Shown here piece after piece: positions 50,250-59,338 of a stretch of DNA of 60,585 bases. A model generated the notes under the pieces. That model was not told the DNA's origin and searched no databases. It saw only the letters and a list, made by a program, of their open reading frames with translations. Both the position numbers and the translations under genes were made by a program. Source of the stretch: UBA8752 sp965659115 (GTDB lineage: Bacteria > Bacteroidota > Bacteroidia > Flavobacteriales_D > Sanyastnellaceae); contig CBFHUP010000006.1 in NCBI GenBank assembly GCA_965659115.1, forward strand, positions 1 through 60,585, written 5' to 3'. Each line of letters opens with the position of its first letter. The first letter of the stretch is position 1.

Positions 50250-52208
50250 ATGACACCACCGACCGAATCCCAGTCTGCCGCGCGCAAAACCACCCGGCCC
50301 GTCCACATCGGTGCTGTCCAAGTGGGAGGAGATGCGCCCGTCGTACTTCAGTCTATGACGACTGCCGACACCATGGACATCGATGCCACGGTGGCCGAGT
50401 CGTTGCGGATGATCGAGGCGGGCTGCCAGATTGTGCGCATCACGGCTCCGAGCAAAAAGGAAGCCGAAGCACTGGGCGAGATCCGGGCGAGGTTGGATGC
50501 CGCAGGGCACGCTGGTGTTCCTTTGGTGGCGGACATTCACTTTACCCCCAATGCCGCCGAGGTCGCAGCAGATCACGTCGAAAAAATCCGCGTGAACCCC
50601 GGCAATTATGCCGACAAGAAAAAATTCGAAACGCACGAGTACACGACCGAAACATACACCGCTGAGTTAGAGCGCATCCGAAAGAGGTTCACGCCGCTGG
50701 TGCGCAAATGCAAAGCGCTCGGTCGTGCCATGAGGATCGGCACCAACCACGGTTCACTTTCGGACCGCATCCTGAGCCATTACGGCGATACGCCGCTCGG
50801 AATGGTAGAAAGTGCCATGGAGTTCTTGCACATCTGCAGGGATGAAGACTACCACGACATTGTTCTTTCCATGAAGGCCAGCAATCCGCAAGTCATGGTG
50901 CAGGCCTACAGAATGCTCGCTGACCGCATGGCCGATGAGGGCATGGCTTATCCATTGCACTTGGGGGTGACCGAAGCTGGTGAAGGCGAAGACGGCCGCA
51001 TCAAGAGCGCGGTGGGCATAGGCACCCTTTTGGCCGAAGGCCTCGGGGACACCATTCGCGTGTCCTTGACTGAGGCGCCAGAAGCCGAAATTCCTGTGGC
51101 CCGCATGCTGGCCGAATTGGCCGAAGAAGCCCTCCAATCGCCCCCCCTTGACGCGGTCTTGCCGGCTGCAACAGACGGAGACAAATACACCTACCAGCGC
51201 AGAGCCACACGAGCGGTAGGGCCTGTGGGTGGTGGACAAGTACCCGCAGTCTGCCACGACCTGGCCAACAGACCCTTGACCCCCGCAGGGCTCTATGGGT
51301 TGGGTCACCGATATCAGGCCGACTTGGACAAATGGGAAGCTGAAGATGCGGCCTGTGACTTGATCCTCGTTGGAGACAGAACCTGCGATTTTGCCCTCCC
51401 CGGTTGGATCCGCGCCATCCAAGATTCGGCCACTTGGCTGTCCAACCCCCAGCGGCCCGAGCGGCACCACCCTATGTGGGATTGGGGCACTTACCTCGGG
51501 GCCCGCGAGAACGGAGGGCTCGACGGCACGTTCAACGTGTTGCGTTGTGACGCCCTCACGCTGAACGCTGAACGTGCCGCCACCCTGGCAGCCTGGTCAA
51601 CCGATCCAACGGTCTTGATGCTTTCGGCTTCCCGTGCTGACGCTTTGTCTGTGCTGCGCTCTGCCTTTCACGTGCTGCAACACGCAGGTTGTGACATGCC
51701 CGTGGTGGTTCACCAAGATTACGGGACGACGGATGCCGAACGCATTCAGCTCCGTGCTTCTACCGAAATGGGAGGGTTGCTGCTCGACGGCTTTGGCGAT
51801 GGCGTAGGACTGGCTGCAGCGGTGGGGGTCGAAGGCGGATTGCGCTTTCTCAACCGAACCGCATTTGGCATCCTTCAAGCCACGCGCACCCGAATCAGCC
51901 GTACCGAATACATCAGCTGTCCTTCCTGTGGGCGCACGCTCTTTGACCTGCAAGAGACTACCGCCCGAATCCGGGCCGTCACGGACCACCTGAAAGGTGT
52001 CAAAATCGGCATCATGGGGTGCATTGTGAACGGGCCCGGAGAGATGGCCGATGCCGATTATGGCTACGTGGGCACAGGTCCAGGAAAAATCACCCTTTAC
52101 AAGGAAAAGGAAGTGGTCCAGCGCAACATTCCCGAAGACAAGGCGGTGGATGCACTCATCGACCTCATCAGAACCCACGGCGACTGGGTGGAAGCGCCTA
52201 CTGCTTAA
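50250..52208 (+). CDS. ispG: 4-hydroxy-3-methylbut-2-enyl-diphosphate synthase (large form)
   Basis: IspG converts MEcPP to HMBPP, the penultimate step of the MEP pathway, with a 4Fe-4S cluster. The 652-aa length is that of the three-domain form known in Bacteroidota, Chlamydiae and plants, with an extra central domain (about 270-540). The N-terminal TIM barrel is evident in VQVGGDAPVVLQSMTTADTMD, VPLVADIHFTPNAA, IRVNPGNYAD and RIGTNHGSLSDRI. The C-terminal cluster ligands are in EYISCPSCGRTLFDL and GIMGCIVNGPGEMADADYGYVG. ATG 50250 was chosen; an upstream in-frame ATG at 50160 would add an unrelated leader. dxs of the same pathway is at 5832. Convergent with lspA, 3 bp apart. Confidence 0.97.
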   Translation: MTPPTESQSAARKTTRPVHIGAVQVGGDAPVVLQSMTTADTMDIDATVAESLRMIEAGCQIVRITAPSKKEAEALGEIRARLDAAGHAGVPLVADIHFTPNAAEVAADHVEKIRVNPGNYADKKKFETHEYTTETYTAELERIRKRFTPLVRKCKALGRAMRIGTNHGSLSDRILSHYGDTPLGMVESAMEFLHICRDEDYHDIVLSMKASNPQVMVQAYRMLADRMADEGMAYPLHLGVTEAGEGEDGRIKSAVGIGTLLAEGLGDTIRVSLTEAPEAEIPVARMLAELAEEALQSPPLDAVLPAATDGDKYTYQRRATRAVGPVGGGQVPAVCHDLANRPLTPAGLYGLGHRYQADLDKWEAEDAACDLILVGDRTCDFALPGWIRAIQDSATWLSNPQRPERHHPMWDWGTYLGARENGGLDGTFNVLRCDALTLNAERAATLAAWSTDPTVLMLSASRADALSVLRSAFHVLQHAGCDMPVVVHQDYGTTDAERIQLRASTEMGGLLLDGFGDGVGLAAAVGVEGGLRFLNRTAFGILQATRTRISRTEYISCPSCGRTLFDLQETTARIRAVTDHLKGVKIGIMGCIVNGPGEMADADYGYVGTGPGKITLYKEKEVVQRNIPEDKAVDALIDLIRTHGDWVEAPTA

Positions 52209-52211
52209 TAT

Positions 52212-52916
52212 TTAGCCTGCCGCCACCGGATCTTCCGGCGGCGTTTGGGCTGATTCCAGATCGGAACTTGCAGCCTCTGCAGAAGCTGGTTGTGTCCACA
52301 TTGCCCCGGATCCCAGCCAACTCTTTTGGCGCAAAATGATCCAAGCCACACCGCAGGTAATGGCCACGTCTGCGATGTTGAAGATGGGCGGAAACACTTC
52401 TTGGCCCACCCATGCCTCCACAGGCCACCACTGCGGCCATTGCACCGTGATGTGCAACATGTCCACCACATTTCCTCGGAACCAGGGTGCGTAACTGCCC
52501 CATTCACTCTGCCAAGACCAGTGGGCAGACTGTCCAAAGGAACTGCGAGAGAACAAACGACCATAGCAAACACTGTCCACAATGTTGCCAGCGGCGCCTG
52601 CAAGAATCAATGCCAAGGCCTGCCGAAACCCGCGGGGAGCACCTTGCTTGGCCACGCGGGCCACATGCACAGACAACAAGACTACCGCGACAATCCTGAA
52701 CGCCGTCAACAGGTACTTGCCCGTGGCGCCGGGCAAAGCCCAACCGAAGGCCATGCCGTCGTTCTCAATAAATTGAATGTCAAAGGCGCCAGGAATCCAT
52801 GTCAACCTCTCCGTCAAGCTGAAACTCAGTTTGACAAAGACCTTGACAGCCTGATCCAACAGCAACACTGCCGCGGCAATGCTGGCCACATAAGCTGGAC
52901 GATGATCTGCGCTCAA
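52212..52916 (-). CDS. lspA: lipoprotein signal peptidase (signal peptidase II)
   Basis: LspA is the inner-membrane aspartyl protease that cleaves lipidated prolipoproteins. In 234 aa it has four transmembrane helices and the two catalytic aspartates in AGAAGNIVDSVCYGRLF and FPPIFNIADVAITCGV; FIENDGMAFGW is also conserved. It is longer than the common 160-170 aa because of an insert between the two catalytic motifs and a polar C-terminal tail (Ala/Ser/Glu/Pro-rich, about 205-234). It overlaps the dksA-like gene by 4 bp; ileS-(dksA-like)-lspA is a common order. Lipoproteins in this window (GldH, rhodanese, peroxidase) would be its substrates. Confidence 0.95.
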   Translation of the reverse strand: MSADHRPAYVASIAAAVLLLDQAVKVFVKLSFSLTERLTWIPGAFDIQFIENDGMAFGWALPGATGKYLLTAFRIVAVVLLSVHVARVAKQGAPRGFRQALALILAGAAGNIVDSVCYGRLFSRSSFGQSAHWSWQSEWGSYAPWFRGNVVDMLHITVQWPQWWPVEAWVGQEVFPPIFNIADVAITCGVAWIILRQKSWLGSGAMWTQPASAEAASSDLESAQTPPEDPVAAG

Positions 52917-53293
52917 CCCTTGTCCTGCTGGTTCTTCGCCTCAATGGACATCGTGGCGTGTGGGACCAACCTCAAGCGCTCCTTGGCAATCAATTTGCCA
53001 GTGACCCTGCAGACGCCGTAAGTCTTGTTCTTGATCCTCAGCAGTGCATTTTCCAAGTTCATGATGAACTTCTGCTGCCGAGCGGCCAGCTGGGCCGTCT
53101 CCTCGCGGCTCATGGTTTCACTGCCATCCTCCATCATTTTGAAGGTCGGTGCAGTATCCTCCGTGCGGTTGTCGTCCTCGTATGAAAGGGAGCGTTGCAG
53201 TTGGTCGTAGTCAGAACGTGCTTGTTCCAGCTTTTCGTTGATGAGGTCTGCAAACTCTTGAAGGTCTGCGTCCGAAAATCGAGTTTCAGCCAT
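52913..53293 (-). CDS. TraR/DksA-family protein lacking the zinc cysteines
   Basis: The 126-aa protein follows the DksA layout: an N-terminal coiled coil (FADLINEKLEQARSDYDQLQRSL, REETAQLAARQQKFIMNLENALLRI) and a C-terminal globular part YGVCRVTGKLIAKERLRLVPHATMSIEAK. Only one of the four zinc-binding cysteines (VCRV) remains, the others being replaced by Gly, Val and Ala-type residues, as is usual for the Bacteroidota version. DksA-like proteins bind RNA polymerase through the secondary channel; that role is inferred. It overlaps lspA by 4 bp and follows ileS with 3 bp between. Confidence 0.88.
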   Translation of the reverse strand: MAETRFSDADLQEFADLINEKLEQARSDYDQLQRSLSYEDDNRTEDTAPTFKMMEDGSETMSREETAQLAARQQKFIMNLENALLRIKNKTYGVCRVTGKLIAKERLRLVPHATMSIEAKNQQDKG

Positions 53294-53296
53294 GTT

Positions 53297-56200
53297 TCAT
53301 TGAATGGGGACCATCGCAATCGCCACGGTCAGGTGTGCTTCCAATTCCTCGCGCTCTACTTCGTCACCCATAGGGGTCCATTCCAGCCGCTCTGCGAGAG
53401 TTTCAGTTCGAATATAGTCCAAATTAGAAGCCACGGATTCTTGCAACTCACTGGGACCATCCAAGGTCAATGCAATGCGGTCTGTGACTTCCAACCCCGC
53501 GTCTTTTCTGCGCTGCTGGATGCGGTTCACGAGCTCCCGGGCCAAGCCTTCTGAACGCAATTCTGGAGTGATCTCAATGTCCAGTGCCACCGTCAGGCCG
53601 CCTTCGCCAGCCACCAGCCAACCCGGAATGTCCTCGGTGAGCACTTCAACGTCGTCGAGGGTGACTTCTACGGTGCCATCGGCCAGGTTCAGTTCAATGG
53701 CGCCGCGCTGTTCCAAGATCTTGATTTCGTCTTGACCCAGCGCAGCGATGCCCGCCGCCACTTGCTTCATTTGCTTGCCAAAGCGCGGGCCGAGTTTCTT
53801 GAAGTCCGCCTTGAGCTTTTTGGTCAAGATGCCGCTGTCCTCTGACAAAGGCTCAATGGACTTGACGTTGACCTCGCCTTTAACGAGTTCAGAAACGGCA
53901 GCCAAGCGCTCGCCAAATCCGGCGTCCAATACCGGCACCAAAATCCGCTTCAAAGGCTGGCGCACTTTGATTTTTTCTCGTTTGCGCAGGCTCAGCGTCA
54001 GCGAACTGAGTTTCTGTGCCAAGCCCATGCGTGCTTCCAACTCTGGGTCTTGCAACTGCCCATCCACTGCAGGCCAATCGGCCAAGTGCACAGAATCTGT
54101 TCCCCCGAGGTCCTGCCAAAGGCGGTCGGCATGGAAGGGTGCGATGGGAGACATCAGGATGGAGACATTGCGCAGGCAAGTGTGCAACGTGGCGTAAGCC
54201 GCAGATTTGTCTGCATCTGAGTCGCTTTTCCAGAACCGGCGTCGTCCCAAACGGACGTACCAATTGCTGAGGTCATCGACCACAAACGACTGTATGGTTC
54301 GCCCTGCTCGCGTGGGCTCAAAGGCATCAAAAGAAGCCTGCACCTCTTGGATACAGGTGTGCAGCTTGCTCAAAATCCAACGGTCCAACTCAGGCCGTGT
54401 CTCCACAGCAGGGGCATCTGATGTGGGGTCAAAGCCGTCGATGCCCGCATACAGCGCCAAGAAGGCGTAGGTGTTGTGCAGCGTTCCAAAGAACTTGCGC
54501 TGGATCTCGGCGATGCCCTCTGTGTCAAAACGCAGGTTGTCCCATGGCTGTGCGTTGGTGATCATGTACCAGCGCGTGGCATCTGGCCCGAACCGCTCAA
54601 GGGTTTCAAAAGGGTCGACAGCGTTGCCGAGGCGCTTGGACATTTTTTGGCCGGCCTTGTCCAAAACAAGACCGTTGGACACCACCGTTCGGTAAGCCAC
54701 CTGGTCAAAGACCATCGTTGAGATGGCATGCAAGGTGTAAAACCAGCCTCGGGTTTGATCGACCCCTTCCGCAATGAAATCCGCAGGAAAGGACAGGCCG
54801 CCTTGGGCTCCGTCGACGCGGTCCTTGTTCTCGAATGGATAGTGCCACTGGGCGTAAGGCATGCTGCCTGAATCAAACCACACGTCGATCAAGTCAGACT
54901 CCCGGTGCATGGGGCTCCCATCTGCCGCTTTCAGGACAATGTCGTCCACCACATGCTTGTGCAGGTCAATGTGCGCGTAGTTGGCGTCCGACATGTCGCC
55001 AGGAACGAAATCCGGAAACGGATGGGCTGCCATCAGGCCAGCTTCCACGGCTTCGGTGCAAGCTGCATGCAGTTCCTCCAAGGAGCCAATACACCGCTCC
55101 TCGTTGCCGTCCTCTGTCCGCCAAATCGGAATGGGAATGCCCCAATAACGGGAGCGGCTGAGGTTCCAATCGTTCAGGTTCTCCAGCCACTTTCCAAAGC
55201 GTCCCGACCCTGTGGCCGCGGGCTTCCACTGTATGGTTTCATTGAGCTCCTGCATCCGTTCCTTGGCGGCAGTGGCCCGAATGAACCAGCTGTCCAAGGG
55301 GTAGTAGAGGATGGGGCGGTCCGTGCGCCAACAGTGCGGGTAGCTGTGCTTGTACTTCTCGACCAAAAACGCGCGACCGCGGGTCTTCAAGTCGATGGCA
55401 ATCTCCACATCTACAGACTTCTCAGGAACATCCTCGTCGTGGTATTCCTGCTTCACAAAACGTCCGGCCAAGGGGCCGCATTCAGGGCGCAAGCGTCCCT
55501 GGAGGTCTACCAGAGGCACACCTTGGCCATTGCCGTCATCGACCAACAGTGGAGGCACTCCTGCTGCGGCAGCCACCCTGGCATCATCTGCACCAAACGT
55601 GGGGGCTGTATGTACGATTCCAGTTCCGTCCTCTGTCGTCACGAAGTCGCCCTCAATCACGCGGAATGCCTGGTCGGCATCGCTCATGGGCTGGGCCCAT
55701 GGAATCAGTTGCTCATACCGGAGGCCCACCAAATCTGACCCCTTCACCGTCGCCAGCACTTCTGACTCTGGCGCTTTTTTGCCAGAAAAATGCCGGGCAT
55801 ACAGCGCTTCGGCCAACACAACCGTGCCCTCCTCACCCGTGTACCGGTTTGCCGTGCGAACGATGTTGTACGCAATGTTGGCCCCTACTGTGAGGGCCGT
55901 ATTGGAAGGCAAAGTCCAAGGCGTTGTGGTCCATGCCAACAGGTCCACGGGCTTGCCATCCGTGGCGCCGTTGGTCCATCCACTGAAGCGTTGTGCATCG
56001 CCTGCAATAACACGGAATTGTGCCACCACCGTCGTATCTGTGACATCTCGGTAGGCCCCGGGCTGGTTGAGTTCATGGCTGCTCAGACCGGTTCCCGCTT
56101 TTGGGCTGTACGGCTGAATGGTGTAGCCCTTATAGATGAGTCCCTTGGAATGCAACTGCGACAACAGCCACCAAACGCTTTCCATGTATTTGGGCTCGTA

Positions 56201-56656
56201 GGTGACATAGGGCGCATCCATGTCGACCCAATAGCCCATGCGGCGTGTCAGGTCGTTCCACTCCTCGGTGTAACGCATGACCGATTCGCGGCATGCATTG
56301 TTGTACTCTTCCACCGAAATGCTGCGCCCGATGTCCTCCTTGGTAATGCCCAGCGCTTTTTCGACGCCAAGCTCCACAGGAAGCCCGTGGGTATCCCAAC
56401 CGGCCTTGCGCTCAACGCGCTCTCCTTTGAGCGTGCGGTAGCGGCAAAAAATGTCTTTGAGGGCCCGGGCCATCACATGGTGAATGCCGGGCTTTCCGTT
56501 GGCAGAAGGGGGGCCTTCAAAGAAGACGAATCTGTGGTCGGACGGACGTGACTCCACACTCCGGCGGAACACATCACCTTCCTCCCATTGCTGCATCACC
56601 TCCTGTGCGATGCCAGGAAGGTCGAGGGGGCCTCTTTCGGGAAATCGTCGGGTCAT
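53297..56656 (-). CDS. ileS: isoleucyl-tRNA synthetase (eukaryote-like type, GIHH active-site motif)
   Basis: IleRS charges tRNA-Ile. The 1119-aa length and long C-terminal region are those of the eukaryote-like IleRS clade. The class I signature, normally HxGH, here reads GIHH (residues 57-60 in SANGKPGIHHVMAR), a swap of the His and Gly positions. The KMSKS loop is intact (GQKMSKRLGNAVDP), and the editing domain has GTGIVHTAPTFGADD. The first ATG, 56656, gives the standard N-terminus. It heads the ileS, dksA-like, lspA operon, with a TATCTTCG box and a TTG 16 nt further upstream. Confidence 0.97.
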   Translation of the reverse strand: MTRRFPERGPLDLPGIAQEVMQQWEEGDVFRRSVESRPSDHRFVFFEGPPSANGKPGIHHVMARALKDIFCRYRTLKGERVERKAGWDTHGLPVELGVEKALGITKEDIGRSISVEEYNNACRESVMRYTEEWNDLTRRMGYWVDMDAPYVTYEPKYMESVWWLLSQLHSKGLIYKGYTIQPYSPKAGTGLSSHELNQPGAYRDVTDTTVVAQFRVIAGDAQRFSGWTNGATDGKPVDLLAWTTTPWTLPSNTALTVGANIAYNIVRTANRYTGEEGTVVLAEALYARHFSGKKAPESEVLATVKGSDLVGLRYEQLIPWAQPMSDADQAFRVIEGDFVTTEDGTGIVHTAPTFGADDARVAAAAGVPPLLVDDGNGQGVPLVDLQGRLRPECGPLAGRFVKQEYHDEDVPEKSVDVEIAIDLKTRGRAFLVEKYKHSYPHCWRTDRPILYYPLDSWFIRATAAKERMQELNETIQWKPAATGSGRFGKWLENLNDWNLSRSRYWGIPIPIWRTEDGNEERCIGSLEELHAACTEAVEAGLMAAHPFPDFVPGDMSDANYAHIDLHKHVVDDIVLKAADGSPMHRESDLIDVWFDSGSMPYAQWHYPFENKDRVDGAQGGLSFPADFIAEGVDQTRGWFYTLHAISTMVFDQVAYRTVVSNGLVLDKAGQKMSKRLGNAVDPFETLERFGPDATRWYMITNAQPWDNLRFDTEGIAEIQRKFFGTLHNTYAFLALYAGIDGFDPTSDAPAVETRPELDRWILSKLHTCIQEVQASFDAFEPTRAGRTIQSFVVDDLSNWYVRLGRRRFWKSDSDADKSAAYATLHTCLRNVSILMSPIAPFHADRLWQDLGGTDSVHLADWPAVDGQLQDPELEARMGLAQKLSSLTLSLRKREKIKVRQPLKRILVPVLDAGFGERLAAVSELVKGEVNVKSIEPLSEDSGILTKKLKADFKKLGPRFGKQMKQVAAGIAALGQDEIKILEQRGAIELNLADGTVEVTLDDVEVLTEDIPGWLVAGEGGLTVALDIEITPELRSEGLARELVNRIQQRRKDAGLEVTDRIALTLDGPSELQESVASNLDYIRTETLAERLEWTPMGDEVEREELEAHLTVAIAMVPIQ

Positions 56657-56704
56657 CGTGCTGGCTCAACCGTTCCGACCCAAGGCTGGGTGAAACCGGT
56701 CGCG

Positions 56705-56731
56705 CGAAGATAGCCCGCACCAGCAGGGCAA
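56705..56731 (-). promoter_or_regulatory. promoter of the ileS operon (-7 and -33 elements)
   Basis: On the reverse strand the -7 box TATCTTCG (56705-56712) is preceded by TTG after 16 nt, close to the Bacteroidota pattern TTG-N17-TAnnTTTG. The box lies 48 nt before the ileS ATG. It is the only box in this window where I see a fitting -33 element. Confidence 0.5.
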
Positions 56732-56738
56732 GGAAGCC

Positions 56739-58160
56739 TTAGATCCGGCTGATTTTTAACATGTTGGACATACCTGCCTCAGCAATGGGCATGCTCGCGA
56801 CGTGGATGATGTAATCTCCGCTATTGACTTTTTCTGCGCGCTGCAGCAAGGTCTTCACATCTGAAATGGTGTGGTCGGTCGAAATCATCTTGTCGTAGTG
56901 GAAGGCCTCGACCCCCCAACACAAGGCCAATTGACCCATGATCTGCCGATTTCCTGTGAAGACATAAATCAATGCCTTGGGGCGCTGACTGGCCACTTTG
57001 TAGGCCGTGTAGCCCGAAAAAGTCATCGTCACAATCGCCGATGCCTGCACCCGCTCAGCGAGATCACAGGCGTTGTAACAAATCGCATCGGTGACGAAAC
57101 GCTCTGGACGGTCGTCCTCGAACGCCATGTTCCGGTGGAAGATGTGGGGCTCTTTTTCGATCTCCATGACGATGGAGCACATGGCTTTGATGACCTCGAT
57201 GGGATGCGCTCCCACAGAAGTCTCCCCACTCAGCATGACCGCATCAGCACCGTCCAATACGGCGTTGGCCACGTCGGTCACCTCTGCGCGGGTAGGCGCA
57301 ATGCTCTCGATCATGGACTCCATCATCTGCGTAGCCACGATCACGGGCTTGCCGCTGCGCTGACACAATCCGATGATGCGCTTTTGGATCATGGGAACCT
57401 GCTGCATGGGCACTTCCACACCCAGGTCTCCACGTGCGATCATGACGGCGTCGGTGGCTTCGACAATGCCGTCCAGGTCATCTACGGCTTCGGGCTTTTC
57501 AACCTTGGCCACCACGCGGGCGTGGCTTCCTGCCTCGGCAATGCGTTGCTTGAGGTCCACCACATCGGCTGCAGTCCGAACAAAGCTCAGTCCAACCCAA
57601 TCCACCCCGAGGCTGAGGGCAAAGGCCAAATCCTCGCGGTCCTTTTCGGTCAAGCTGGGCAAACTGATGTCCGTAGAAGGCAGATTCAGGCCCTTTCTGG
57701 ATGAGAGGATTCCTCCGTGCACCACGGTGCACTTGACGGTGTCCTTGCCATTGGTCTCCTCTACGCGCAACTTGAGCTTGCCGTCGTCCAACAAGACGGG
57801 CTCACCCGCCTTGACGTCCTCTGCGAAATGGGCGTAGTTGGTCCAGGCTTCGGTGCTGTTTCCCTCTTCTTTGCCAACGTGAATGGTGAATTCACTGCCG
57901 GACTTGAGGTCGGAACCCTCTGCCATCGGACCCACGCGCAGCTTTGGACCCTGCATGTCCGCCAGCAGTGCCGTGTGCGTTCCGAGCTTTTCGTCTACGG
58001 CCCTCACCCGCTCCACGGTGGTCGCATGGGTCGGATGATCGCCATGAGAAAAGTTCAAGCGAATCACGTTGACGCCCTCTTTGATCATGCCTTCCAGCAC
58101 TTCAGACGAAATGCTTGCTGGACCTACAGTGGCAATGATTTTGGTAAACTTGGATGGCAT
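56739..58160 (-). CDS. pyk: pyruvate kinase
   Basis: Pyruvate kinase makes ATP and pyruvate from phosphoenolpyruvate in the last step of glycolysis. The 473-aa enzyme has KIIATVGPASIS at the N-terminus, RLNFSHGDHPTH, the B-domain, the active-site signature TDAVMIARGDLGVEVPMQQVPMIQKRII, KPVIVATQMMESMI, and a C-terminal allosteric domain (AIVTMTFSGYTAYKVASQRPKA). It lies in the conserved Bacteroidota order fabF-rnc-IPExxxVDY-pyk, 23 bp after the IPExxxVDY gene. Confidence 0.97.
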   Translation of the reverse strand: MPSKFTKIIATVGPASISSEVLEGMIKEGVNVIRLNFSHGDHPTHATTVERVRAVDEKLGTHTALLADMQGPKLRVGPMAEGSDLKSGSEFTIHVGKEEGNSTEAWTNYAHFAEDVKAGEPVLLDDGKLKLRVEETNGKDTVKCTVVHGGILSSRKGLNLPSTDISLPSLTEKDREDLAFALSLGVDWVGLSFVRTAADVVDLKQRIAEAGSHARVVAKVEKPEAVDDLDGIVEATDAVMIARGDLGVEVPMQQVPMIQKRIIGLCQRSGKPVIVATQMMESMIESIAPTRAEVTDVANAVLDGADAVMLSGETSVGAHPIEVIKAMCSIVMEIEKEPHIFHRNMAFEDDRPERFVTDAICYNACDLAERVQASAIVTMTFSGYTAYKVASQRPKALIYVFTGNRQIMGQLALCWGVEAFHYDKMISTDHTISDVKTLLQRAEKVNSGDYIIHVASMPIAEAGMSNMLKISRI

Positions 58161-58183
58161 AATTCAATTCTATTTTTCGAGCG

Positions 58184-58606
58184 TTACTCGTAGTACAACA
58201 CTTCTGGCTGGGTGATTGCTGATGACGCGACAGGAAAGCATGCTGCCACCCTTCGCATGGAGCGCAATGCCTCCATCAATGTTGCCGCCCTTTCGCCCAT
58301 GATTGATTCTACCCTCACGAGGTAATCAAAATGGACCAGGGTGGGGATCATTGCCCCTTCCGGCACGCGGTTCCAAATCACGTCGAAGGTGTAGCCTTCT
58401 TCTTCGTCCTGGTGACGCCAGACACAATGTCGGGTCATTGGACGCTTCTTTTTGTGCGTCACCTCAAGTTCAGCGTGATAACCGAGGTGTGTTCCGAGTG
58501 TGCGATTGAGATTCCAGCAAAACTTGTGCCCGGCGTCAGTGCAGCTGACACCCAGAAAGGCATAGGGAATGGTTTCATCCCCGATGTCGAGTTGGACGGT
58601 GCGCAT
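58184..58606 (-). CDS. IPExxxVDY family protein
   Basis: This 140-aa cytosolic protein belongs to the small Bacteroidota family named for its IPExxxVDY motif, here degenerate as MIPTLVHFDYLVRVE. Other matching parts are the N-terminal YAFLGVSCTDAGHKFCWNLNRTLG and YTFDVIWNRVPEG. No function is known. Its place between rnc and pyk is the family's typical location and supports the call. The start at 58606 is 27 bp after the rnc stop. Confidence 0.85.
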   Translation of the reverse strand: MRTVQLDIGDETIPYAFLGVSCTDAGHKFCWNLNRTLGTHLGYHAELEVTHKKKRPMTRHCVWRHQDEEEGYTFDVIWNRVPEGAMIPTLVHFDYLVRVESIMGERAATLMEALRSMRRVAACFPVASSAITQPEVLYYE

Positions 58607-58633
58607 AGGCGGGGACCCGTTCTAGCTGGAGCC

Positions 58634-59338
58634 CTAATCGTCGCCGAAGATATGACGACAGGCCTCGCGAGCAGCAGCCTGCTCTGCGGACTTTTTTGAT
58701 GGGCCATCTGACGTGCCCATCACCTTGCCCCCAACCAACACTTGCATTTGGTACAATTGCTGGCCCTCTCGCTTGAACTCCCGCACAACGTTGAACTGGA
58801 CTTTGCGCTTTCGCTTTTGCCCCCATTCATGCAACTTGCTTTTGAAGTCTACAGTCGCCTGAATGCGGGTGTCGAGGTCGAATCGCTGAAGCAATTTGAG
58901 CACCCCGCGCTGCGCTCGCCTGAATCCGCGGTCCAAATAGACGGCGCCAACCAAGGCTTCCATGGCGTTGCCCCGGAGGGAGGCGTGAACGGCCCCTTTG
59001 CCAGTTTGGGCGTCGAGCAAATGCTCCACACCAATTTCTTCTCCCAGGAAATTCAGCGCTTCTCTGCTCACTAGGCGCGCCTTCATGCGGGTCATGTCGC
59101 CCTCGTCGCCCATGGGAAACTTGTGGTACAGCATGTCGACCACGATCATATCGAGGACGGAGTCGCCTAAGAATTCAAGCCGTTCATTGCTCGGAAGTCC
59201 GTCGCGTTGGCAGTCGTTGGAACTGGAATGTCTGAGCGATTCTTTGTAGAGCTCGATCCTCCGCGGCCTCACTCCAAAATGCCGGCGGATGAACCGGCGA
59301 ATGCGCTTTTCTCTGTTGTCTGAGCGCCCCAGCGCCAT
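58634..59338 (-). CDS. rnc: ribonuclease III
   Basis: RNase III cleaves double-stranded RNA in rRNA precursors and regulatory RNAs. The 234-aa protein has the catalytic signature RLEFLGDSVLDMIVVDMLY, the second acidic site GNAMEALVGAVYLDRGF, and a C-terminal double-stranded RNA-binding domain (DFKSKLHEWGQKRKRKVQFNVV...GTSDGPSKKSAEQAAAREA). Its ATG shares one base with the fabF stop (TGATG), so the genes are translationally coupled. Confidence 0.97.
   Translation of the reverse strand: MALGRSDNREKRIRRFIRRHFGVRPRRIELYKESLRHSSSNDCQRDGLPSNERLEFLGDSVLDMIVVDMLYHKFPMGDEGDMTRMKARLVSREALNFLGEEIGVEHLLDAQTGKGAVHASLRGNAMEALVGAVYLDRGFRRAQRGVLKLLQRFDLDTRIQATVDFKSKLHEWGQKRKRKVQFNVVREFKREGQQLYQMQVLVGGKVMGTSDGPSKKSAEQAAAREACRHIFGDD

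Noticed and set aside
50022..50636. Reverse open frame covering the start of ispG and the VWA leader
   Set aside because: Its translation resembles no family and it lies antisense to the conserved ispG N-terminus.
52913..53293. Loss of zinc cysteines in the DksA-like protein as a sign of a pseudogene
   Set aside because: The reading frame is intact and the Bacteroidota version normally has this cysteine-poor form.
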